Shown: one piece after another, positions 41,984 to 50,876 of the stretch | How positions within the stretch are numbered: position 1 is the first letter of the stretch | How the letters are laid out: the number at the start of each line of letters is the position of its first letter | Assembly (NCBI GenBank): GCA_963815775.1 | Contig: CAWFIB010000016.1 | Location: forward strand, 186,001 to 250,000 | Direction: 5' to 3' | Length of the DNA stretch: 64,000 bases | Origin: CAVVDY01 sp963815775 | GTDB lineage: Bacteria; Acidobacteriota; Terriglobia; Terriglobales; Acidobacteriaceae | Notes under the pieces: generated by a model | Told to the model about the DNA's origin: nothing | Database searches by the model: none | The model's input: the letters and a program-made list of their open reading frames with translations, nothing else | Made by a program: the position numbers and the translations under genes

Positions 41984-42074
41984 CTAGCTGTCGAGTCGTT
42001 GCTGGTGCCATTCGTCCCACCTTGCTAACTTCCTGCCGGAACCCCCGTCTCAAGGCACATAGCAGGGGGCTTGA

Positions 42075-42539
42075 ATGGCGAGTTATGTCCTGCTGGTGAA
42101 TGGGGTTGAGCATCGCGTCGATGCCGACCCAGAGATGCCGCTGTTGTGGGCATTGCGCGATCTGCTTCGCCTTACCGGCACCAAGTACGGATGCGGGGTT
42201 GGTGCGTGTGGTGCTTGTACTGTCCATGAGAATGGTGTAGCCGTTCGGTCCTGTCAGGTCCCCCTCTCGGCAGCCCAGGGCAAGCGCTATATCACGATCG
42301 AGGGCTTAGCGCCCAGCGCTACCCATCCCTGCCAATTGGCATGGATTGAGGAAGACGTCTCCCAGTGCGGCTATTGCCAGGCCGGCATGATCATGGAGGC
42401 TGCCGCATTGCTCGCGAGCAAGCGGAATCCAACCGACCAGGACATTGATAACAGCCTTGCCAGCCATGTCTGTCGCTGCGGCACATTCCAGCGGATGCGG
42501 CGTGCGGTCCACCGCGCTGCGAGTGAGGGCAAGGCATGA
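42075..42539 (+). CDS. [2Fe-2S] subunit of a molybdenum hydroxylase (IorA-like)
   Basis: Protein of 154 residues with two iron-sulfur clusters. The plant-type ferredoxin cluster uses C40, C45, C48 (CGVGACGAC) and C60; the second uses C98 and C101 (CGYC) with C133 and C135 (CRC). This is the small subunit of xanthine-dehydrogenase-family enzymes; the pairing with the next gene, with no separate FAD subunit, is that of isoquinoline 1-oxidoreductase. AGGGGG precedes the ATG. It overlaps the large-subunit gene by 4 bp (ATGA). Confidence 0.92.
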   Translation: MASYVLLVNGVEHRVDADPEMPLLWALRDLLRLTGTKYGCGVGACGACTVHENGVAVRSCQVPLSAAQGKRYITIEGLAPSATHPCQLAWIEEDVSQCGYCQAGMIMEAAALLASKRNPTDQDIDNSLASHVCRCGTFQRMRRAVHRAASEGKA

Positions 42540-44752
42540 CTCTCACACGCCGGTCTTTTCTCAAGACGGGGACGCTGGCAGCTACGGGATTGGTTCTCGC
42601 CGTCGAGTTGCCAGTGTCGGCATTTGACGACGCCCCAAGCACAGCCGCAACTGCCTTCACGCCTAACGCCTATATCACTATCACGCCTGATAATGTGGTC
42701 CGCCTTTGGGTCACGCGCTCAGAGATGGGACAGGGCGTTCGCACCACCCTTCCCATGATGCTGGCGGAAGAACTCGAGGTGGACTGGAAGCAGATCCAGC
42801 TCACGCAGGCCACCACCAGCCCGCAGTTCAAAGGCATCCGCCTGCGTACCAGCGGGAGCGGCAGTACTGTGGGGACCTACGCTACTTTGCGCAAGGCAGG
42901 GGCTACCGCGCGCGAAATGCTTATCGCCGCAGCAGCGCAGAAGTGGCAAGTGGAGTTTTCCACCTGCCAGGCGAGACACGGAGCAGTAGCCCATCCCGCC
43001 AGCGGAAGGCGGCTCACCTACGGACAACTGGCAGCTTCGGCCGCACGGCAGCAGGTTCCCAAGGATCCGCCGCTCAAGAATCCGAAAGACTTTGAGGTCA
43101 TCGGCAAGCCGCGAAATCGCGTGGACAGCGGCGCCATTGTTGAAGGCCGCGCAATCTACGGCATCGACGTGCGCGTGCCTGGAATGCTGTATGCAGTAAT
43201 GGAGCGTTGCCCAATCCTTGGCGGCAAAATCAAGACCTTTGACCTAAGCAAGTCTCTGGCGATACCGGGGGTAAGGCACGTTGTACCGATCAGGAGCGGG
43301 CTCTCACCCGGCATAGCCGTTGTTGCGGACAATACCTGGACCGCGATGAAGGGACGGTCGGCGCTTCGCGTCGAATGGGACCCCGGAGCTTATGGCAGCT
43401 TTGACTCGGCGAAGTTCATTAACCAGATGCACGATGCCACGGTCCAGGACGGATATTTTGTTCGCAATGACGGCGACGCGCCCGCCACCATCGCATCGGC
43501 GGCGGCCAGGCTCGCGGCCACCTACGAATTTCCCTATCAAGCCCACGCGCCCCTCGAAACCATGAATTGCATCGCTGATGTTCGAAGCGATGCCTGTGAA
43601 CTCTGGGTGCCCTCTCAGTGTCCCCACGAAGCACAAAAAGAAACCGCTGAAATGCTGGGTCTGGTGCCAGAGGCGGTGACCGTACACGTAACACTCATCG
43701 GGGGCGGCTTTGGAAGGCGGCTGTTTTCTGACTATGTTCACGAAGCTGTGGAGCTTTCTCGTGCGATCGGTAAGCCAGTCCAGCTCTTGTGGACGCGAAG
43801 CGATGACATGCGCTTTGGCTACTTTCAGCCGCCCAGTGTGGAACGCCTCGAAGCTGGATTTGGCGCCGACAACCAACCCATCGCCTGGTTGCAGAAGTCG
43901 GTTGGCTGCGACCTGACGATGTTTCCGCTCAGCGAAGCGGACCGCAAGAACGTGCGCCGCTACTATGAGAATGAAGAGCCGTGGGGGTCGTTCGATAATC
44001 CCTACAACTTCCCCAATCTGAAGGCTGACTTCGTTCCTATGGAAGCGCCGGTTCCTACCGGTCCGTGGCGTGCGGTTATGTATCCGGCACGAGTATTTGC
44101 GCGCGAATCCTTTGTGGACGAGATGGCGTTCGCTGCGAGCAAAGATCCTGTCGAATTTCGCTTGCAGTTGCTTGCGCCGGGCGACGTCTTGAAGGTTGGC
44201 AGCCAGAAGATCGATCGCAGCCGACTAATAAAAGTCTTGCAGGTGGCCGCAGACAGATCCAACTGGAAGCAACCGCTGTCGCATACTGGCGACCGGCTCT
44301 GGGGGCGGGGGGTCGCCTGCAACGTCTATGATCAGGACTGCTTCATCACGCAAGTGGCGGAAGTTTCCATTGGCAGACAATCGCATGACATCAAGGTTCA
44401 TCGCATTGTTTGTGCTGTGGATTGTGGACTGGTGATAAATCCCCGAGGGCTGGAAGGCCAGGCGGAGAGCGGCATCACCTGGGGACTGTCAGCAACGCTG
44501 CACGGTGGCATTGACTTTCGCAACGGAGGTGCAGTGCAGACGGGCTATACGGACTTCACTGTGATCGGTATCGACGAAGCCCCTGCCATAGAGACCTACA
44601 TCGTTGCCTCGAATCACTCCCCGGGAGGCTTTGGCGAAACGGCTGTCCCACCCGTCGCACCGGCGGTCGCGAATGCAATTTTCGCCGCAACCGGGAAGCG
44701 CATGCGCCAACTACCAATCACAGCCGAGAAGCTCAGCAAGTGGAAAGCTTAG
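42536..44752 (+). CDS. Molybdopterin-binding large subunit of a molybdenum hydroxylase (IorB-like), Tat-exported
   Basis: Protein of 738 residues with a Tat signal (TRRSFLKTGTLAATGLVLAV). It has the xanthine-dehydrogenase molybdopterin-binding fold in the isoquinoline-1-oxidoreductase arrangement: MGQGVRTTLPMMLAEEL near the N-terminus, then GGGFGRRLFSDYVHEAV and PGGFGETAVPPVAPAVANA near the C-terminus, where the Glu in GFGE is the expected catalytic base. The Tat signal implies a folded, cofactor-loaded periplasmic complex with the small subunit carried along, and electrons passed to a cytochrome or quinone. The substrate (N-heterocycle or aldehyde) is not predictable. Confidence 0.9.
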   Translation: MTLTRRSFLKTGTLAATGLVLAVELPVSAFDDAPSTAATAFTPNAYITITPDNVVRLWVTRSEMGQGVRTTLPMMLAEELEVDWKQIQLTQATTSPQFKGIRLRTSGSGSTVGTYATLRKAGATAREMLIAAAAQKWQVEFSTCQARHGAVAHPASGRRLTYGQLAASAARQQVPKDPPLKNPKDFEVIGKPRNRVDSGAIVEGRAIYGIDVRVPGMLYAVMERCPILGGKIKTFDLSKSLAIPGVRHVVPIRSGLSPGIAVVADNTWTAMKGRSALRVEWDPGAYGSFDSAKFINQMHDATVQDGYFVRNDGDAPATIASAAARLAATYEFPYQAHAPLETMNCIADVRSDACELWVPSQCPHEAQKETAEMLGLVPEAVTVHVTLIGGGFGRRLFSDYVHEAVELSRAIGKPVQLLWTRSDDMRFGYFQPPSVERLEAGFGADNQPIAWLQKSVGCDLTMFPLSEADRKNVRRYYENEEPWGSFDNPYNFPNLKADFVPMEAPVPTGPWRAVMYPARVFARESFVDEMAFAASKDPVEFRLQLLAPGDVLKVGSQKIDRSRLIKVLQVAADRSNWKQPLSHTGDRLWGRGVACNVYDQDCFITQVAEVSIGRQSHDIKVHRIVCAVDCGLVINPRGLEGQAESGITWGLSATLHGGIDFRNGGAVQTGYTDFTVIGIDEAPAIETYIVASNHSPGGFGETAVPPVAPAVANAIFAATGKRMRQLPITAEKLSKWKA

Positions 44753-44949
44753 AGAGGGTTTTCGGTCATCCTGCTGCTGGGGCTGTGGTGCCGCCCACGT
44801 TCTCGCACTGACTGCAAGGTCACTGATATTGCGCGTGCCCGAGGTTTTGACGAGAAACAGGACCTGGAGTTCGAGCTACTCTCATCCTTTTGTCCTCCCA
44901 AGAGCATCTACCTATTCAACGCCAACGATTTCCATAGAGGTGCCTAGTA

Positions 44950-45984
44950 TTGAAGGCCTTTCAGATTGTTCGAGCCTGGGGCAGCATTTTGGCCGGCAGG
45001 CAGCCATGTCTTTCGATCGAGCTTACTCGTGAATGTCCGCTTCGCTGTCCGGGCTGCTATGCCTATGACGACGCCCACCTGGGAATTCCCGGGCTCACCC
45101 TTCGTCAACTTTCGGATTCCAAAGGGAGTGCTCTGGTGCAAGGTGTTCTTCGCCTGGTCGAAAAGCATCGTCCTCTTCATGTTTCGTTGGTGGGGGGCGA
45201 TCCCCTGGTGCGCTATCGTGAACTGGAGGAACTGTTGCCGGAGTTACATCGGCGCGGGGTTTGGGTACAGCTTGTGACCAGCGCGTTCCGCGAGATTCCA
45301 GTGCGATGGAATCGGCTGTCCGGGTTGGATATCGTTGTCTCGATCGACGGCCTGCCGGCTGAACATGATGTCCGGCGCAAGCCAGCCACCTACGAACGCA
45401 TTCTGAAGAACATTGCTGGCACAAAGGTCACAGTTCACTGCACGGTGACCAGCCAGATGACGCACCGTGCGGACTACCTCGAAGAGTTCGTTCGCTTCTG
45501 GAGCGAGCGCGCCGAAACGAAACGAATCTGGATCAGCCTGTTTACCCCACAGCAGGGCGCTACCGATCCGGAAATTCTAGCGCCCAACCAGCGCCGGCGC
45601 GTCGTCGAGGACCTGCTCCGCCTACAGGCTATGTATCCGCTGATCGACATGCCGCCGCCTGTCATCAGAGAATTCATGCATCCGCCCGCCTCGCCCAAGG
45701 ACTGCATGTTCGCCCGTAACACCCTCACACTGTCCGCGGACTTAAAGAGCAAGATCACGCCCTGTCAGTTTGGTGGCACTCCCGATTGTTCCCAGTGCGG
45801 ATGCCTGGCAAGCATGGGATTAGCTGCAGTCGGGCATTCTCGAATCATGCCGGGGGTCAGCGCCGGGCAGCTCCTTCACCTATCGGAGCTGGTAGGCAAA
45901 GGAATCGGCAAGTTTCGCTTGCCGGATGTCGTGGACGAACCCGCACCTCCCGCCGGGCTCACACCACAGGAAGATGCGGCATGA
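44950..45984 (+). CDS. Radical SAM protein with C-terminal cysteine cluster
   Basis: Protein of 344 residues. The iron-sulfur motif is C29, C33, C36 (CPLRCPGC), followed by the VSLVGGDPLVRY glycine motif and VVSIDGLPAEHD. Near the C-terminus CMFARN, CQFGGTPDCSQCGC give six cysteines, a SPASM-like auxiliary cluster site. The start codon is TTG at 44950 with GAGGTG about 8-10 nt upstream. Proteins of this kind modify peptides, cofactors or lipids. No partner peptide gene is visible. The 197 bp between iorB and this gene holds nothing recognisable. Confidence 0.85.
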   Translation: MKAFQIVRAWGSILAGRQPCLSIELTRECPLRCPGCYAYDDAHLGIPGLTLRQLSDSKGSALVQGVLRLVEKHRPLHVSLVGGDPLVRYRELEELLPELHRRGVWVQLVTSAFREIPVRWNRLSGLDIVVSIDGLPAEHDVRRKPATYERILKNIAGTKVTVHCTVTSQMTHRADYLEEFVRFWSERAETKRIWISLFTPQQGATDPEILAPNQRRRVVEDLLRLQAMYPLIDMPPPVIREFMHPPASPKDCMFARNTLTLSADLKSKITPCQFGGTPDCSQCGCLASMGLAAVGHSRIMPGVSAGQLLHLSELVGKGIGKFRLPDVVDEPAPPAGLTPQEDAA

Positions 45985-46089
45985 GGCGAATCAAATGACA
46001 GAGCGGCGTGCGCGAAGTCAGAAGACTGCCTCGAATCGTAGATGCCGGGAGCGAACCTGGACACCCGCCTCATCTCTACCGGGATGGCG

Positions 46090-46735
46090 TTAGTTCGATA
46101 CGCCGACGACCTTGCGGCTTGAAGCATGGTCTTCAACAGCCCTGATCATGAAATTGGCGACATCGGCGCGCGAGATTTTAAAGCCGAACAGTGGCAGATG
46201 TTCTTCTCGCACACGGTACTTCCCGGTGTAGGGTTTATCGGTCAGCTCCGGTGGTCGCACCATCGTCCAATCGAGTTGGCTCTGTGCAAAGAGCCGCTCC
46301 ATCGCTGCGGCGTCGTCGACAATCTGCCGAAAGAACAATCGGCCGAGCAAGTAGGCCGGCGGGAAAATGGCATCCCTGAACAGGAAAGCCACGGATTCAA
46401 CCACCACCCGCTTGACTCCGGCAGCGTGGCATGGCGCTGGTCAGCGCGAGCGCGAAACGCTGGAGCAAGTGTGCATCCGCTTTGGAAATCGGCACCCGCG
46501 GACCAAACGCCGACACGACCGCATCGTGGCCTTGAATCGCCTGCTCCAGGTCAGCGCTGTCGAGCAGGTCTCCTTGTCTTACCATCAGCTGGTCCCGGAA
46601 TTTTCCAAGGCGATCCGGGGAGCGGACCAGCGCAGTCAGCGAATGGCCGCGCTCCAAACCCTGTCGAATGATTTCCAGCCCCGTACCTCCGGTGGCGCCC
46701 AATACGACCAGCTTCACGGTTGACCCCCATTCCAA
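46090..46735 (-). pseudogene. NAD(P)-binding oxidoreductase (atypical SDR/NmrA-like), frameshifted
   Basis: The 5' part (from ATG 46735 or GTG 46717) has the dinucleotide-binding VKLVVLGATGGTGLEIIRQGL and DAVVSAFGP. It runs into a wrong frame after LTSAM and stops at 46397. The other frame continues with HAAGVKRVVVESVAFLFRDAIF, then DWTMVRPPELTD and ISRADVANFMIRAVEDH, ending at 46090. One base is lost or gained near 46425-46435. Joined, the protein has ~215 residues, the usual size of NAD(P)H-binding quinone-reductase-like or flavin-reductase-like proteins. It is divergent from the TetR gene, which probably controls it. Confidence 0.8.
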
Positions 46736-46794
46736 AACGTTCTAAGCAACCTGGCCACATTTCCGGGCCCGCTGTTTGTGATCTTCATATTAGA

Positions 46795-46829
46795 TATAGA
46801 TAACTATACTGATTATAGGATGCTATAAT
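46795..46829. promoter_or_regulatory. Operator/promoter region between the SDR and TetR genes
   Basis: ATTATAGGATGCTATAAT (46812-46829) has perfect 7-bp arms around GATG and includes a consensus -10 box TATAAT (46824-46829). A second inverted repeat TATAGATAACTATA (46795-46808) lies next to it. The region is strikingly AT-rich for this genome. TetR-type self-repression and divergent control of the oxidoreductase are the natural reading. Confidence 0.6.
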
Positions 46830-46870
46830 TATTGCCGTTGGCGAAAACCGGCAAGCGTCCTTACAAATCG

Positions 46871-47467
46871 ATGGTTCGCGAACGCCAGGCTGGCGACACC
46901 CGCCGCCGCATCCTGGAAGCGGCCCGGCAGCTTTTGCGGAGCGCCGGTTATGACGGGATGACCATTGAAGCGATTGCCGCGCGCGCCGGGGTCTCAGCCC
47001 AGACCGTTTACGCCATCTTCAAGTCGAAGACCGGACTTCTCATGGCGGTGCTGGATCAATCCATGTTTGGGCCCGAATACGAGAAGGTCGTACGTCAGAC
47101 ACTCAGCTCGCCTGATGCGGAAACACGCTTGCGGCGCGCCGCGGCCGTTGCCCGGCAGATTCGCAGCGCGCAGAGTGCGACGTTCGATTTGATGCGGGGG
47201 GCAGGTGTGGTTGCGCCCGAACTGGCCAAGCTGGAGCGGCAACGCGAAGATATGCGTTACGAAAAGGAAGAAGGCACGATCAACTTCCTCCGCGAGTCGG
47301 GAAGACTTCGACCGGAACTTAGCCATCGGAGTGCCCGCGATATTTTCTGGATGCTGACTGGAGGCGACGTCTACCGCATGCTGGTGCGGGAACGTAAGTG
47401 GTCCCCTGCGAAATACCAGGCTTGGCTGGCCGACACCCTGGTGCGCAGCTTGCTGAGCGACAAATAA
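46871..47467 (+). CDS. TetR/AcrR-family transcriptional repressor
   Basis: Protein of about 198 residues from the ATG at 46871. The N-terminal HTH is standard: RRRILEAARQLLRSAGYDGMTIEAIAARAGVSAQTVYAIFKSK. The C-terminal ligand domain is helical and not assignable. A TTG at 46832 opens the same frame, but it lies only 3 bp after a consensus -10 box, so the later ATG is preferred. The gene is divergent from a broken NAD(P)-binding oxidoreductase. The ligand may be a small aromatic or electrophile, by analogy with other TetR-oxidoreductase pairs. Confidence 0.88.
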   Translation: MVRERQAGDTRRRILEAARQLLRSAGYDGMTIEAIAARAGVSAQTVYAIFKSKTGLLMAVLDQSMFGPEYEKVVRQTLSSPDAETRLRRAAAVARQIRSAQSATFDLMRGAGVVAPELAKLERQREDMRYEKEEGTINFLRESGRLRPELSHRSARDIFWMLTGGDVYRMLVRERKWSPAKYQAWLADTLVRSLLSDK

Positions 47468-47468
47468 C

Positions 47469-47592
47469 TAGAAGCTATCTCATAAATCTGTTTTGAAGGG
47501 GCACGGCTTCAGCCGTGCCGTTTCAGAGCTTAGAAAATGCAGGGCTTTAGCCCCTGAGCGATTCACATCCGCTATTTGTGAAATACCTTCTA
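47469..47592 (+). repeat. Structured dispersed element, copy B (MITE-like, with terminal inverted repeats)
   Basis: TAGAAGCTATCTCATAAAT at the left end and ATTTGTGAAATACCTTCTA at the right end are inverted repeats with 16 of 19 positions matching. Inside lie two hairpins: GGCACGGC TTCA GCCGTGCC and GGGCTTTAGCCC. No coding capacity. It fills most of the 191-bp gap between the TetR gene and the convergent BNR gene. Copies A (28504) and C (62661) share the core. Confidence 0.75.
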
Positions 47593-47658
47593 AATTAGAT
47601 TAGATCACGGTTCAGGCACCGTTCTCCGGAGCTCCAGCCTCCTCACCTAGCTTTCTCA

Positions 47659-50600
47659 TCACGGCATGGGCGATGGGTTGAGTCCTTTCGCCTGCAAGGC
47701 CTGGTTGAGTTGCGCCAGCGCCCCGGATTGCAATTTCTTCCATTCGGCGAGGCTGTTCTTCGCGGCATTGGCAGAGAGATGATAGACCTCAAGCGCCTGC
47801 GAAGGAGCCGGACGGTCACCGCTCTCGACCACGCGCAAAGCGGAGGCCAGCCCGCTGCTCGCAGCCGAAAGCCCGGAAATGCTGCCGGGTGATCCGGGGG
47901 TTCCGTTCTTGATCTCATTCACGGCGGATTGCACCGCGTTGAGCTGCGACAGAAGATCAGGGTCTTTGGATTGAACGTCCGGCTTGAGCGCGGCCAGCTT
48001 CTTGCTCACAGAGTCGACCTCGCGCAGCGCGCTGCGCGCTTGTTCGGCCTCGCCATAGATTTGCAATGCGAGTTGTTGCTGTTGCTGCAACACTTCGGGG
48101 GTCGCCGAAGAACGCGGATCCATGGTGACTTTCAGCGGCTCGGTATAGCTCTTGCCATCCACCGTCAGTTTCACCGAGTACGTGCCGGGCACGATGCGCG
48201 GCGGATGCGGCGCCCGATAGTCTTCTTCCCCGCCCCCAGCTTCCGATTCGGCGCCTCCCCAGCGCAGGTCCCAGACATAGCGGTGCATGCCCGCGGTAGT
48301 TTCCAGCAGCGACGGCTTGGGCAACCAGCGCTCGGCAATGGGCAGGGGAGGATAGGACGGCGGCTTCTCAGCGCTGGTGATGTGACGCACCAGTTTGTTG
48401 TTCTGGTCGAAGATGTCGAGCGTGACCTCGCGTCCGGCATCTTTGAGGTAATAGTCGATCATGGCGCCGTCAGGCGGATTTTTCGCCGTGGGTGTCTCGG
48501 GCGGAAGCGGTGTGCCGAGGAAGCCGTCATTGTCGACGCGAACCGCCGTTGCGGGAGTGAACAGCACGACCTGCTGCGCCGCAGTCTGGTTGCTGATCTG
48601 CCGCAGCGGAGTGATGTTGTCAAGAATCCAGAAGCCACGCCCGTGCGTGGCAATGGCCAGGTCGTCACCGTGAACGGCCAAGTCACGCACGGAAGTCGCC
48701 GGCAAGTTCAGTTGCAGCGGCTGCCAGTGGTCACCCTCGTCGAACGACACGTAAACTCCCTGCTCGGTCCCGGCGAAGAGAAGAGTTTGCTTCTGCGTAT
48801 CCTGGCGAATGGCCCTTACGAAGGTATTCGAAGCGATACCGTTCGTGATGGGCTGCCAGGTTTTTCCGTAGTCGCGCGTGCGATAGAGATGCGGCGCGTA
48901 GTCATCGAGACGATGGCGATCGACCGCGACGTAAGCGACTCCCGGATCGAAGTGCGAAGCTTCGATCATGGAGATCTTGCTCCAGCCGGAGAGACCGGGC
49001 GGGGTGACAGTCGGCCAACTCTGGCCACCGTCGCGCGTGACGTGCAGCAAGCCGGTATCGCTGCCCGCCCAGATCACCCTGGCGTCGAGCGGCGACGGCG
49101 CGATGCTGAAGACTACACCGTAACCACGCTGCTCCGCGTTCTGAATGGTCGGCGCGCCCGCGGGAGCTTTGGAGGCCGTGGGCCCATCCGCACCGGTGAG
49201 GTCGGGGCTGATCTGGGTCCACTTCAGTCCGCCGTCGCTGCTTCGCAAGACATATTGCGTGCCCATATAGAGCACGCCTTTTTCAATCGGTGATTCGGTA
49301 AGCATCGGCGTCCATGTATCGCGATACTTGCGGCCGGAAATGTCGGTGCCAAAACTCTCGTTAGGCCACGGGCTGATGTTCTGGCTGAGCGAGGTGCGAC
49401 GGTCGAAGCGCACCGCGCTGCCGTAAACGCCGGTGGCGTAGAGAATATTTGGGTCGCTGGAATCGGCCACGGTATAGCCGCTCTCGCCGCCGCCTATCAG
49501 AAAAGGATCGCGCGGCGTGATCTGCTGGTGGTCGGTGCGGCTGGGAATCCCGATGCTGCCCGTGTCCTGCTGAGCGCCGTAGACGTTGTACGGGAACTGA
49601 TTGTCGGTGGTGACGTGGTACATCTGTGCCGTGGGCTGGTTGTACCAAAGCGACCAGGTTTTGCCGCGATCGAGGCTGATGACCGTTCCCTGGTCGCTGC
49701 CCAGAATCAGATGGCCGGAGTTTTTGGGATCGACCCAGACATCGTGATAGTCATCGCCACCGGGCGCGCCGCGAACAATGGAGATCGTCTTGCCGCCGTC
49801 GTCCGAGCGATAGAACGCCACGTTCGGAATGTAAACAACATCCGGATTGCCGGGATCGATCGACGGCCAGTTGAAGTACCAGGCGCGGCTGGTGAGTCGG
49901 GGATCGGCATTCGCGAGGATCCAATTGTCGCCGCCGTCATCCGAGCGATAGAGGCCGGACTTCTTCCCTGCATCAATCAGCGCATACACCCGCTTGCCAT
50001 CAGGCGAGACGGTGGCGCCGACGCGCCCCCACTGGCCATCGGGCAGTCCGTGACCTGTTAGCTCGGTCCAAGTTGCTCCGCTGTCGGTGGAGCGGTAGAG
50101 TCCGCTGCCCGGCCCTTCCACCGGGGCGTAGGTGCTCCACGGCGGACGGACGGCGTGCCACATGCCGGCAAAGAGAACATTCGGATTGGCGGAAGCCATC
50201 GCCAGATCGGAGGCGCCAATCTCCGGTCCTTTGTACAGCACCTTCGACCAGCTCTTGCCGCCGTCGGTGGATTTGAAAACCCCGCGCTCTTCGTTCGGCC
50301 CATAAGCGTGGCCGAGCGCAGCAACGAAGACAACGTCAGGATTGTGTGGATCGACGACGATGCGGCTGATTTGGCGCGAGTCGAGCAGGCCGACGTTCGT
50401 CCAGCTCTTGCCACCGTCGCTGGACCTGTAAACACCGTCTCCTGAAGACAGGTCGGAGCGAATATCCGACTCGCCCGTACCGGCATAAATGATGTCGGGA
50501 TTCGAAGGCGCGATGGCCAGCGCTCCGATAGAAGCCACTGGCTGACCATCGAAGATGGGCTCCCACGAGATGCCGGCATTGGGGGACGTCCAGATGCCGC

Positions 50601-50859
50601 CACCGACTGCGCCGAAATAAGCAGCGCGCGTGTCGCCCGGAATACCGGCCACTGCAACCACGCGGCCTCCGCGATAGGGGCCGATGAACCGCCACTGCAG
50701 TGCGCTGAAAGTTTGCGGCGGAACGGTCTGCGACCATGCGGTTAGAACGCCGAGGAATACAACAGCCATCGTGAGCAGAACATCAGCCAGGCGCCTCAAA
50801 GAGTGCACTGCAAAGAATCCTCCTGCTTGTGAGTTACTGCGAATTGCCCGATGTCTCAT
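47659..50859 (-). CDS. Large secreted BNR/sortilin-type propeller protein
   Basis: Protein of 1066 residues with an N-terminal export signal (LLTMAVVFLGVLTAWSQ). Many BNR/Asp-box motifs (S-x-D-x-G-x-x-W) occur, such as SSDGGKSW, SPNAGISW, SDDGGDNW and DRGKTWSL, in a sortilin/VPS10-like double propeller over residues ~45-720. The C-terminal third has a beta domain (YYLKDAGREVTLDIFDQNNKLVRHI) and a helical tail. Members are annotated as glycosyl hydrolases or exo-alpha-sialidase-like, but catalytic residues are not evident and a binding role is equally possible. Such proteins are abundant in Acidobacteriota. It is a single gene, convergent with the TetR gene. Confidence 0.87.
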   Translation of the reverse strand: MRHRAIRSNSQAGGFFAVHSLRRLADVLLTMAVVFLGVLTAWSQTVPPQTFSALQWRFIGPYRGGRVVAVAGIPGDTRAAYFGAVGGGIWTSPNAGISWEPIFDGQPVASIGALAIAPSNPDIIYAGTGESDIRSDLSSGDGVYRSSDGGKSWTNVGLLDSRQISRIVVDPHNPDVVFVAALGHAYGPNEERGVFKSTDGGKSWSKVLYKGPEIGASDLAMASANPNVLFAGMWHAVRPPWSTYAPVEGPGSGLYRSTDSGATWTELTGHGLPDGQWGRVGATVSPDGKRVYALIDAGKKSGLYRSDDGGDNWILANADPRLTSRAWYFNWPSIDPGNPDVVYIPNVAFYRSDDGGKTISIVRGAPGGDDYHDVWVDPKNSGHLILGSDQGTVISLDRGKTWSLWYNQPTAQMYHVTTDNQFPYNVYGAQQDTGSIGIPSRTDHQQITPRDPFLIGGGESGYTVADSSDPNILYATGVYGSAVRFDRRTSLSQNISPWPNESFGTDISGRKYRDTWTPMLTESPIEKGVLYMGTQYVLRSSDGGLKWTQISPDLTGADGPTASKAPAGAPTIQNAEQRGYGVVFSIAPSPLDARVIWAGSDTGLLHVTRDGGQSWPTVTPPGLSGWSKISMIEASHFDPGVAYVAVDRHRLDDYAPHLYRTRDYGKTWQPITNGIASNTFVRAIRQDTQKQTLLFAGTEQGVYVSFDEGDHWQPLQLNLPATSVRDLAVHGDDLAIATHGRGFWILDNITPLRQISNQTAAQQVVLFTPATAVRVDNDGFLGTPLPPETPTAKNPPDGAMIDYYLKDAGREVTLDIFDQNNKLVRHITSAEKPPSYPPLPIAERWLPKPSLLETTAGMHRYVWDLRWGGAESEAGGGEEDYRAPHPPRIVPGTYSVKLTVDGKSYTEPLKVTMDPRSSATPEVLQQQQQLALQIYGEAEQARSALREVDSVSKKLAALKPDVQSKDPDLLSQLNAVQSAVNEIKNGTPGSPGSISGLSAASSGLASALRVVESGDRPAPSQALEVYHLSANAAKNSLAEWKKLQSGALAQLNQALQAKGLNPSPMP

Positions 50860-50876
50860 GCATGCTTAGAGATCGG

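Noticed and set aside
47929..49293. 454-codon open frame opposite the BNR gene
   Set aside because: Antisense to a gene with clear Asp-box repeats and signal peptide; its translation has no protein-like features.
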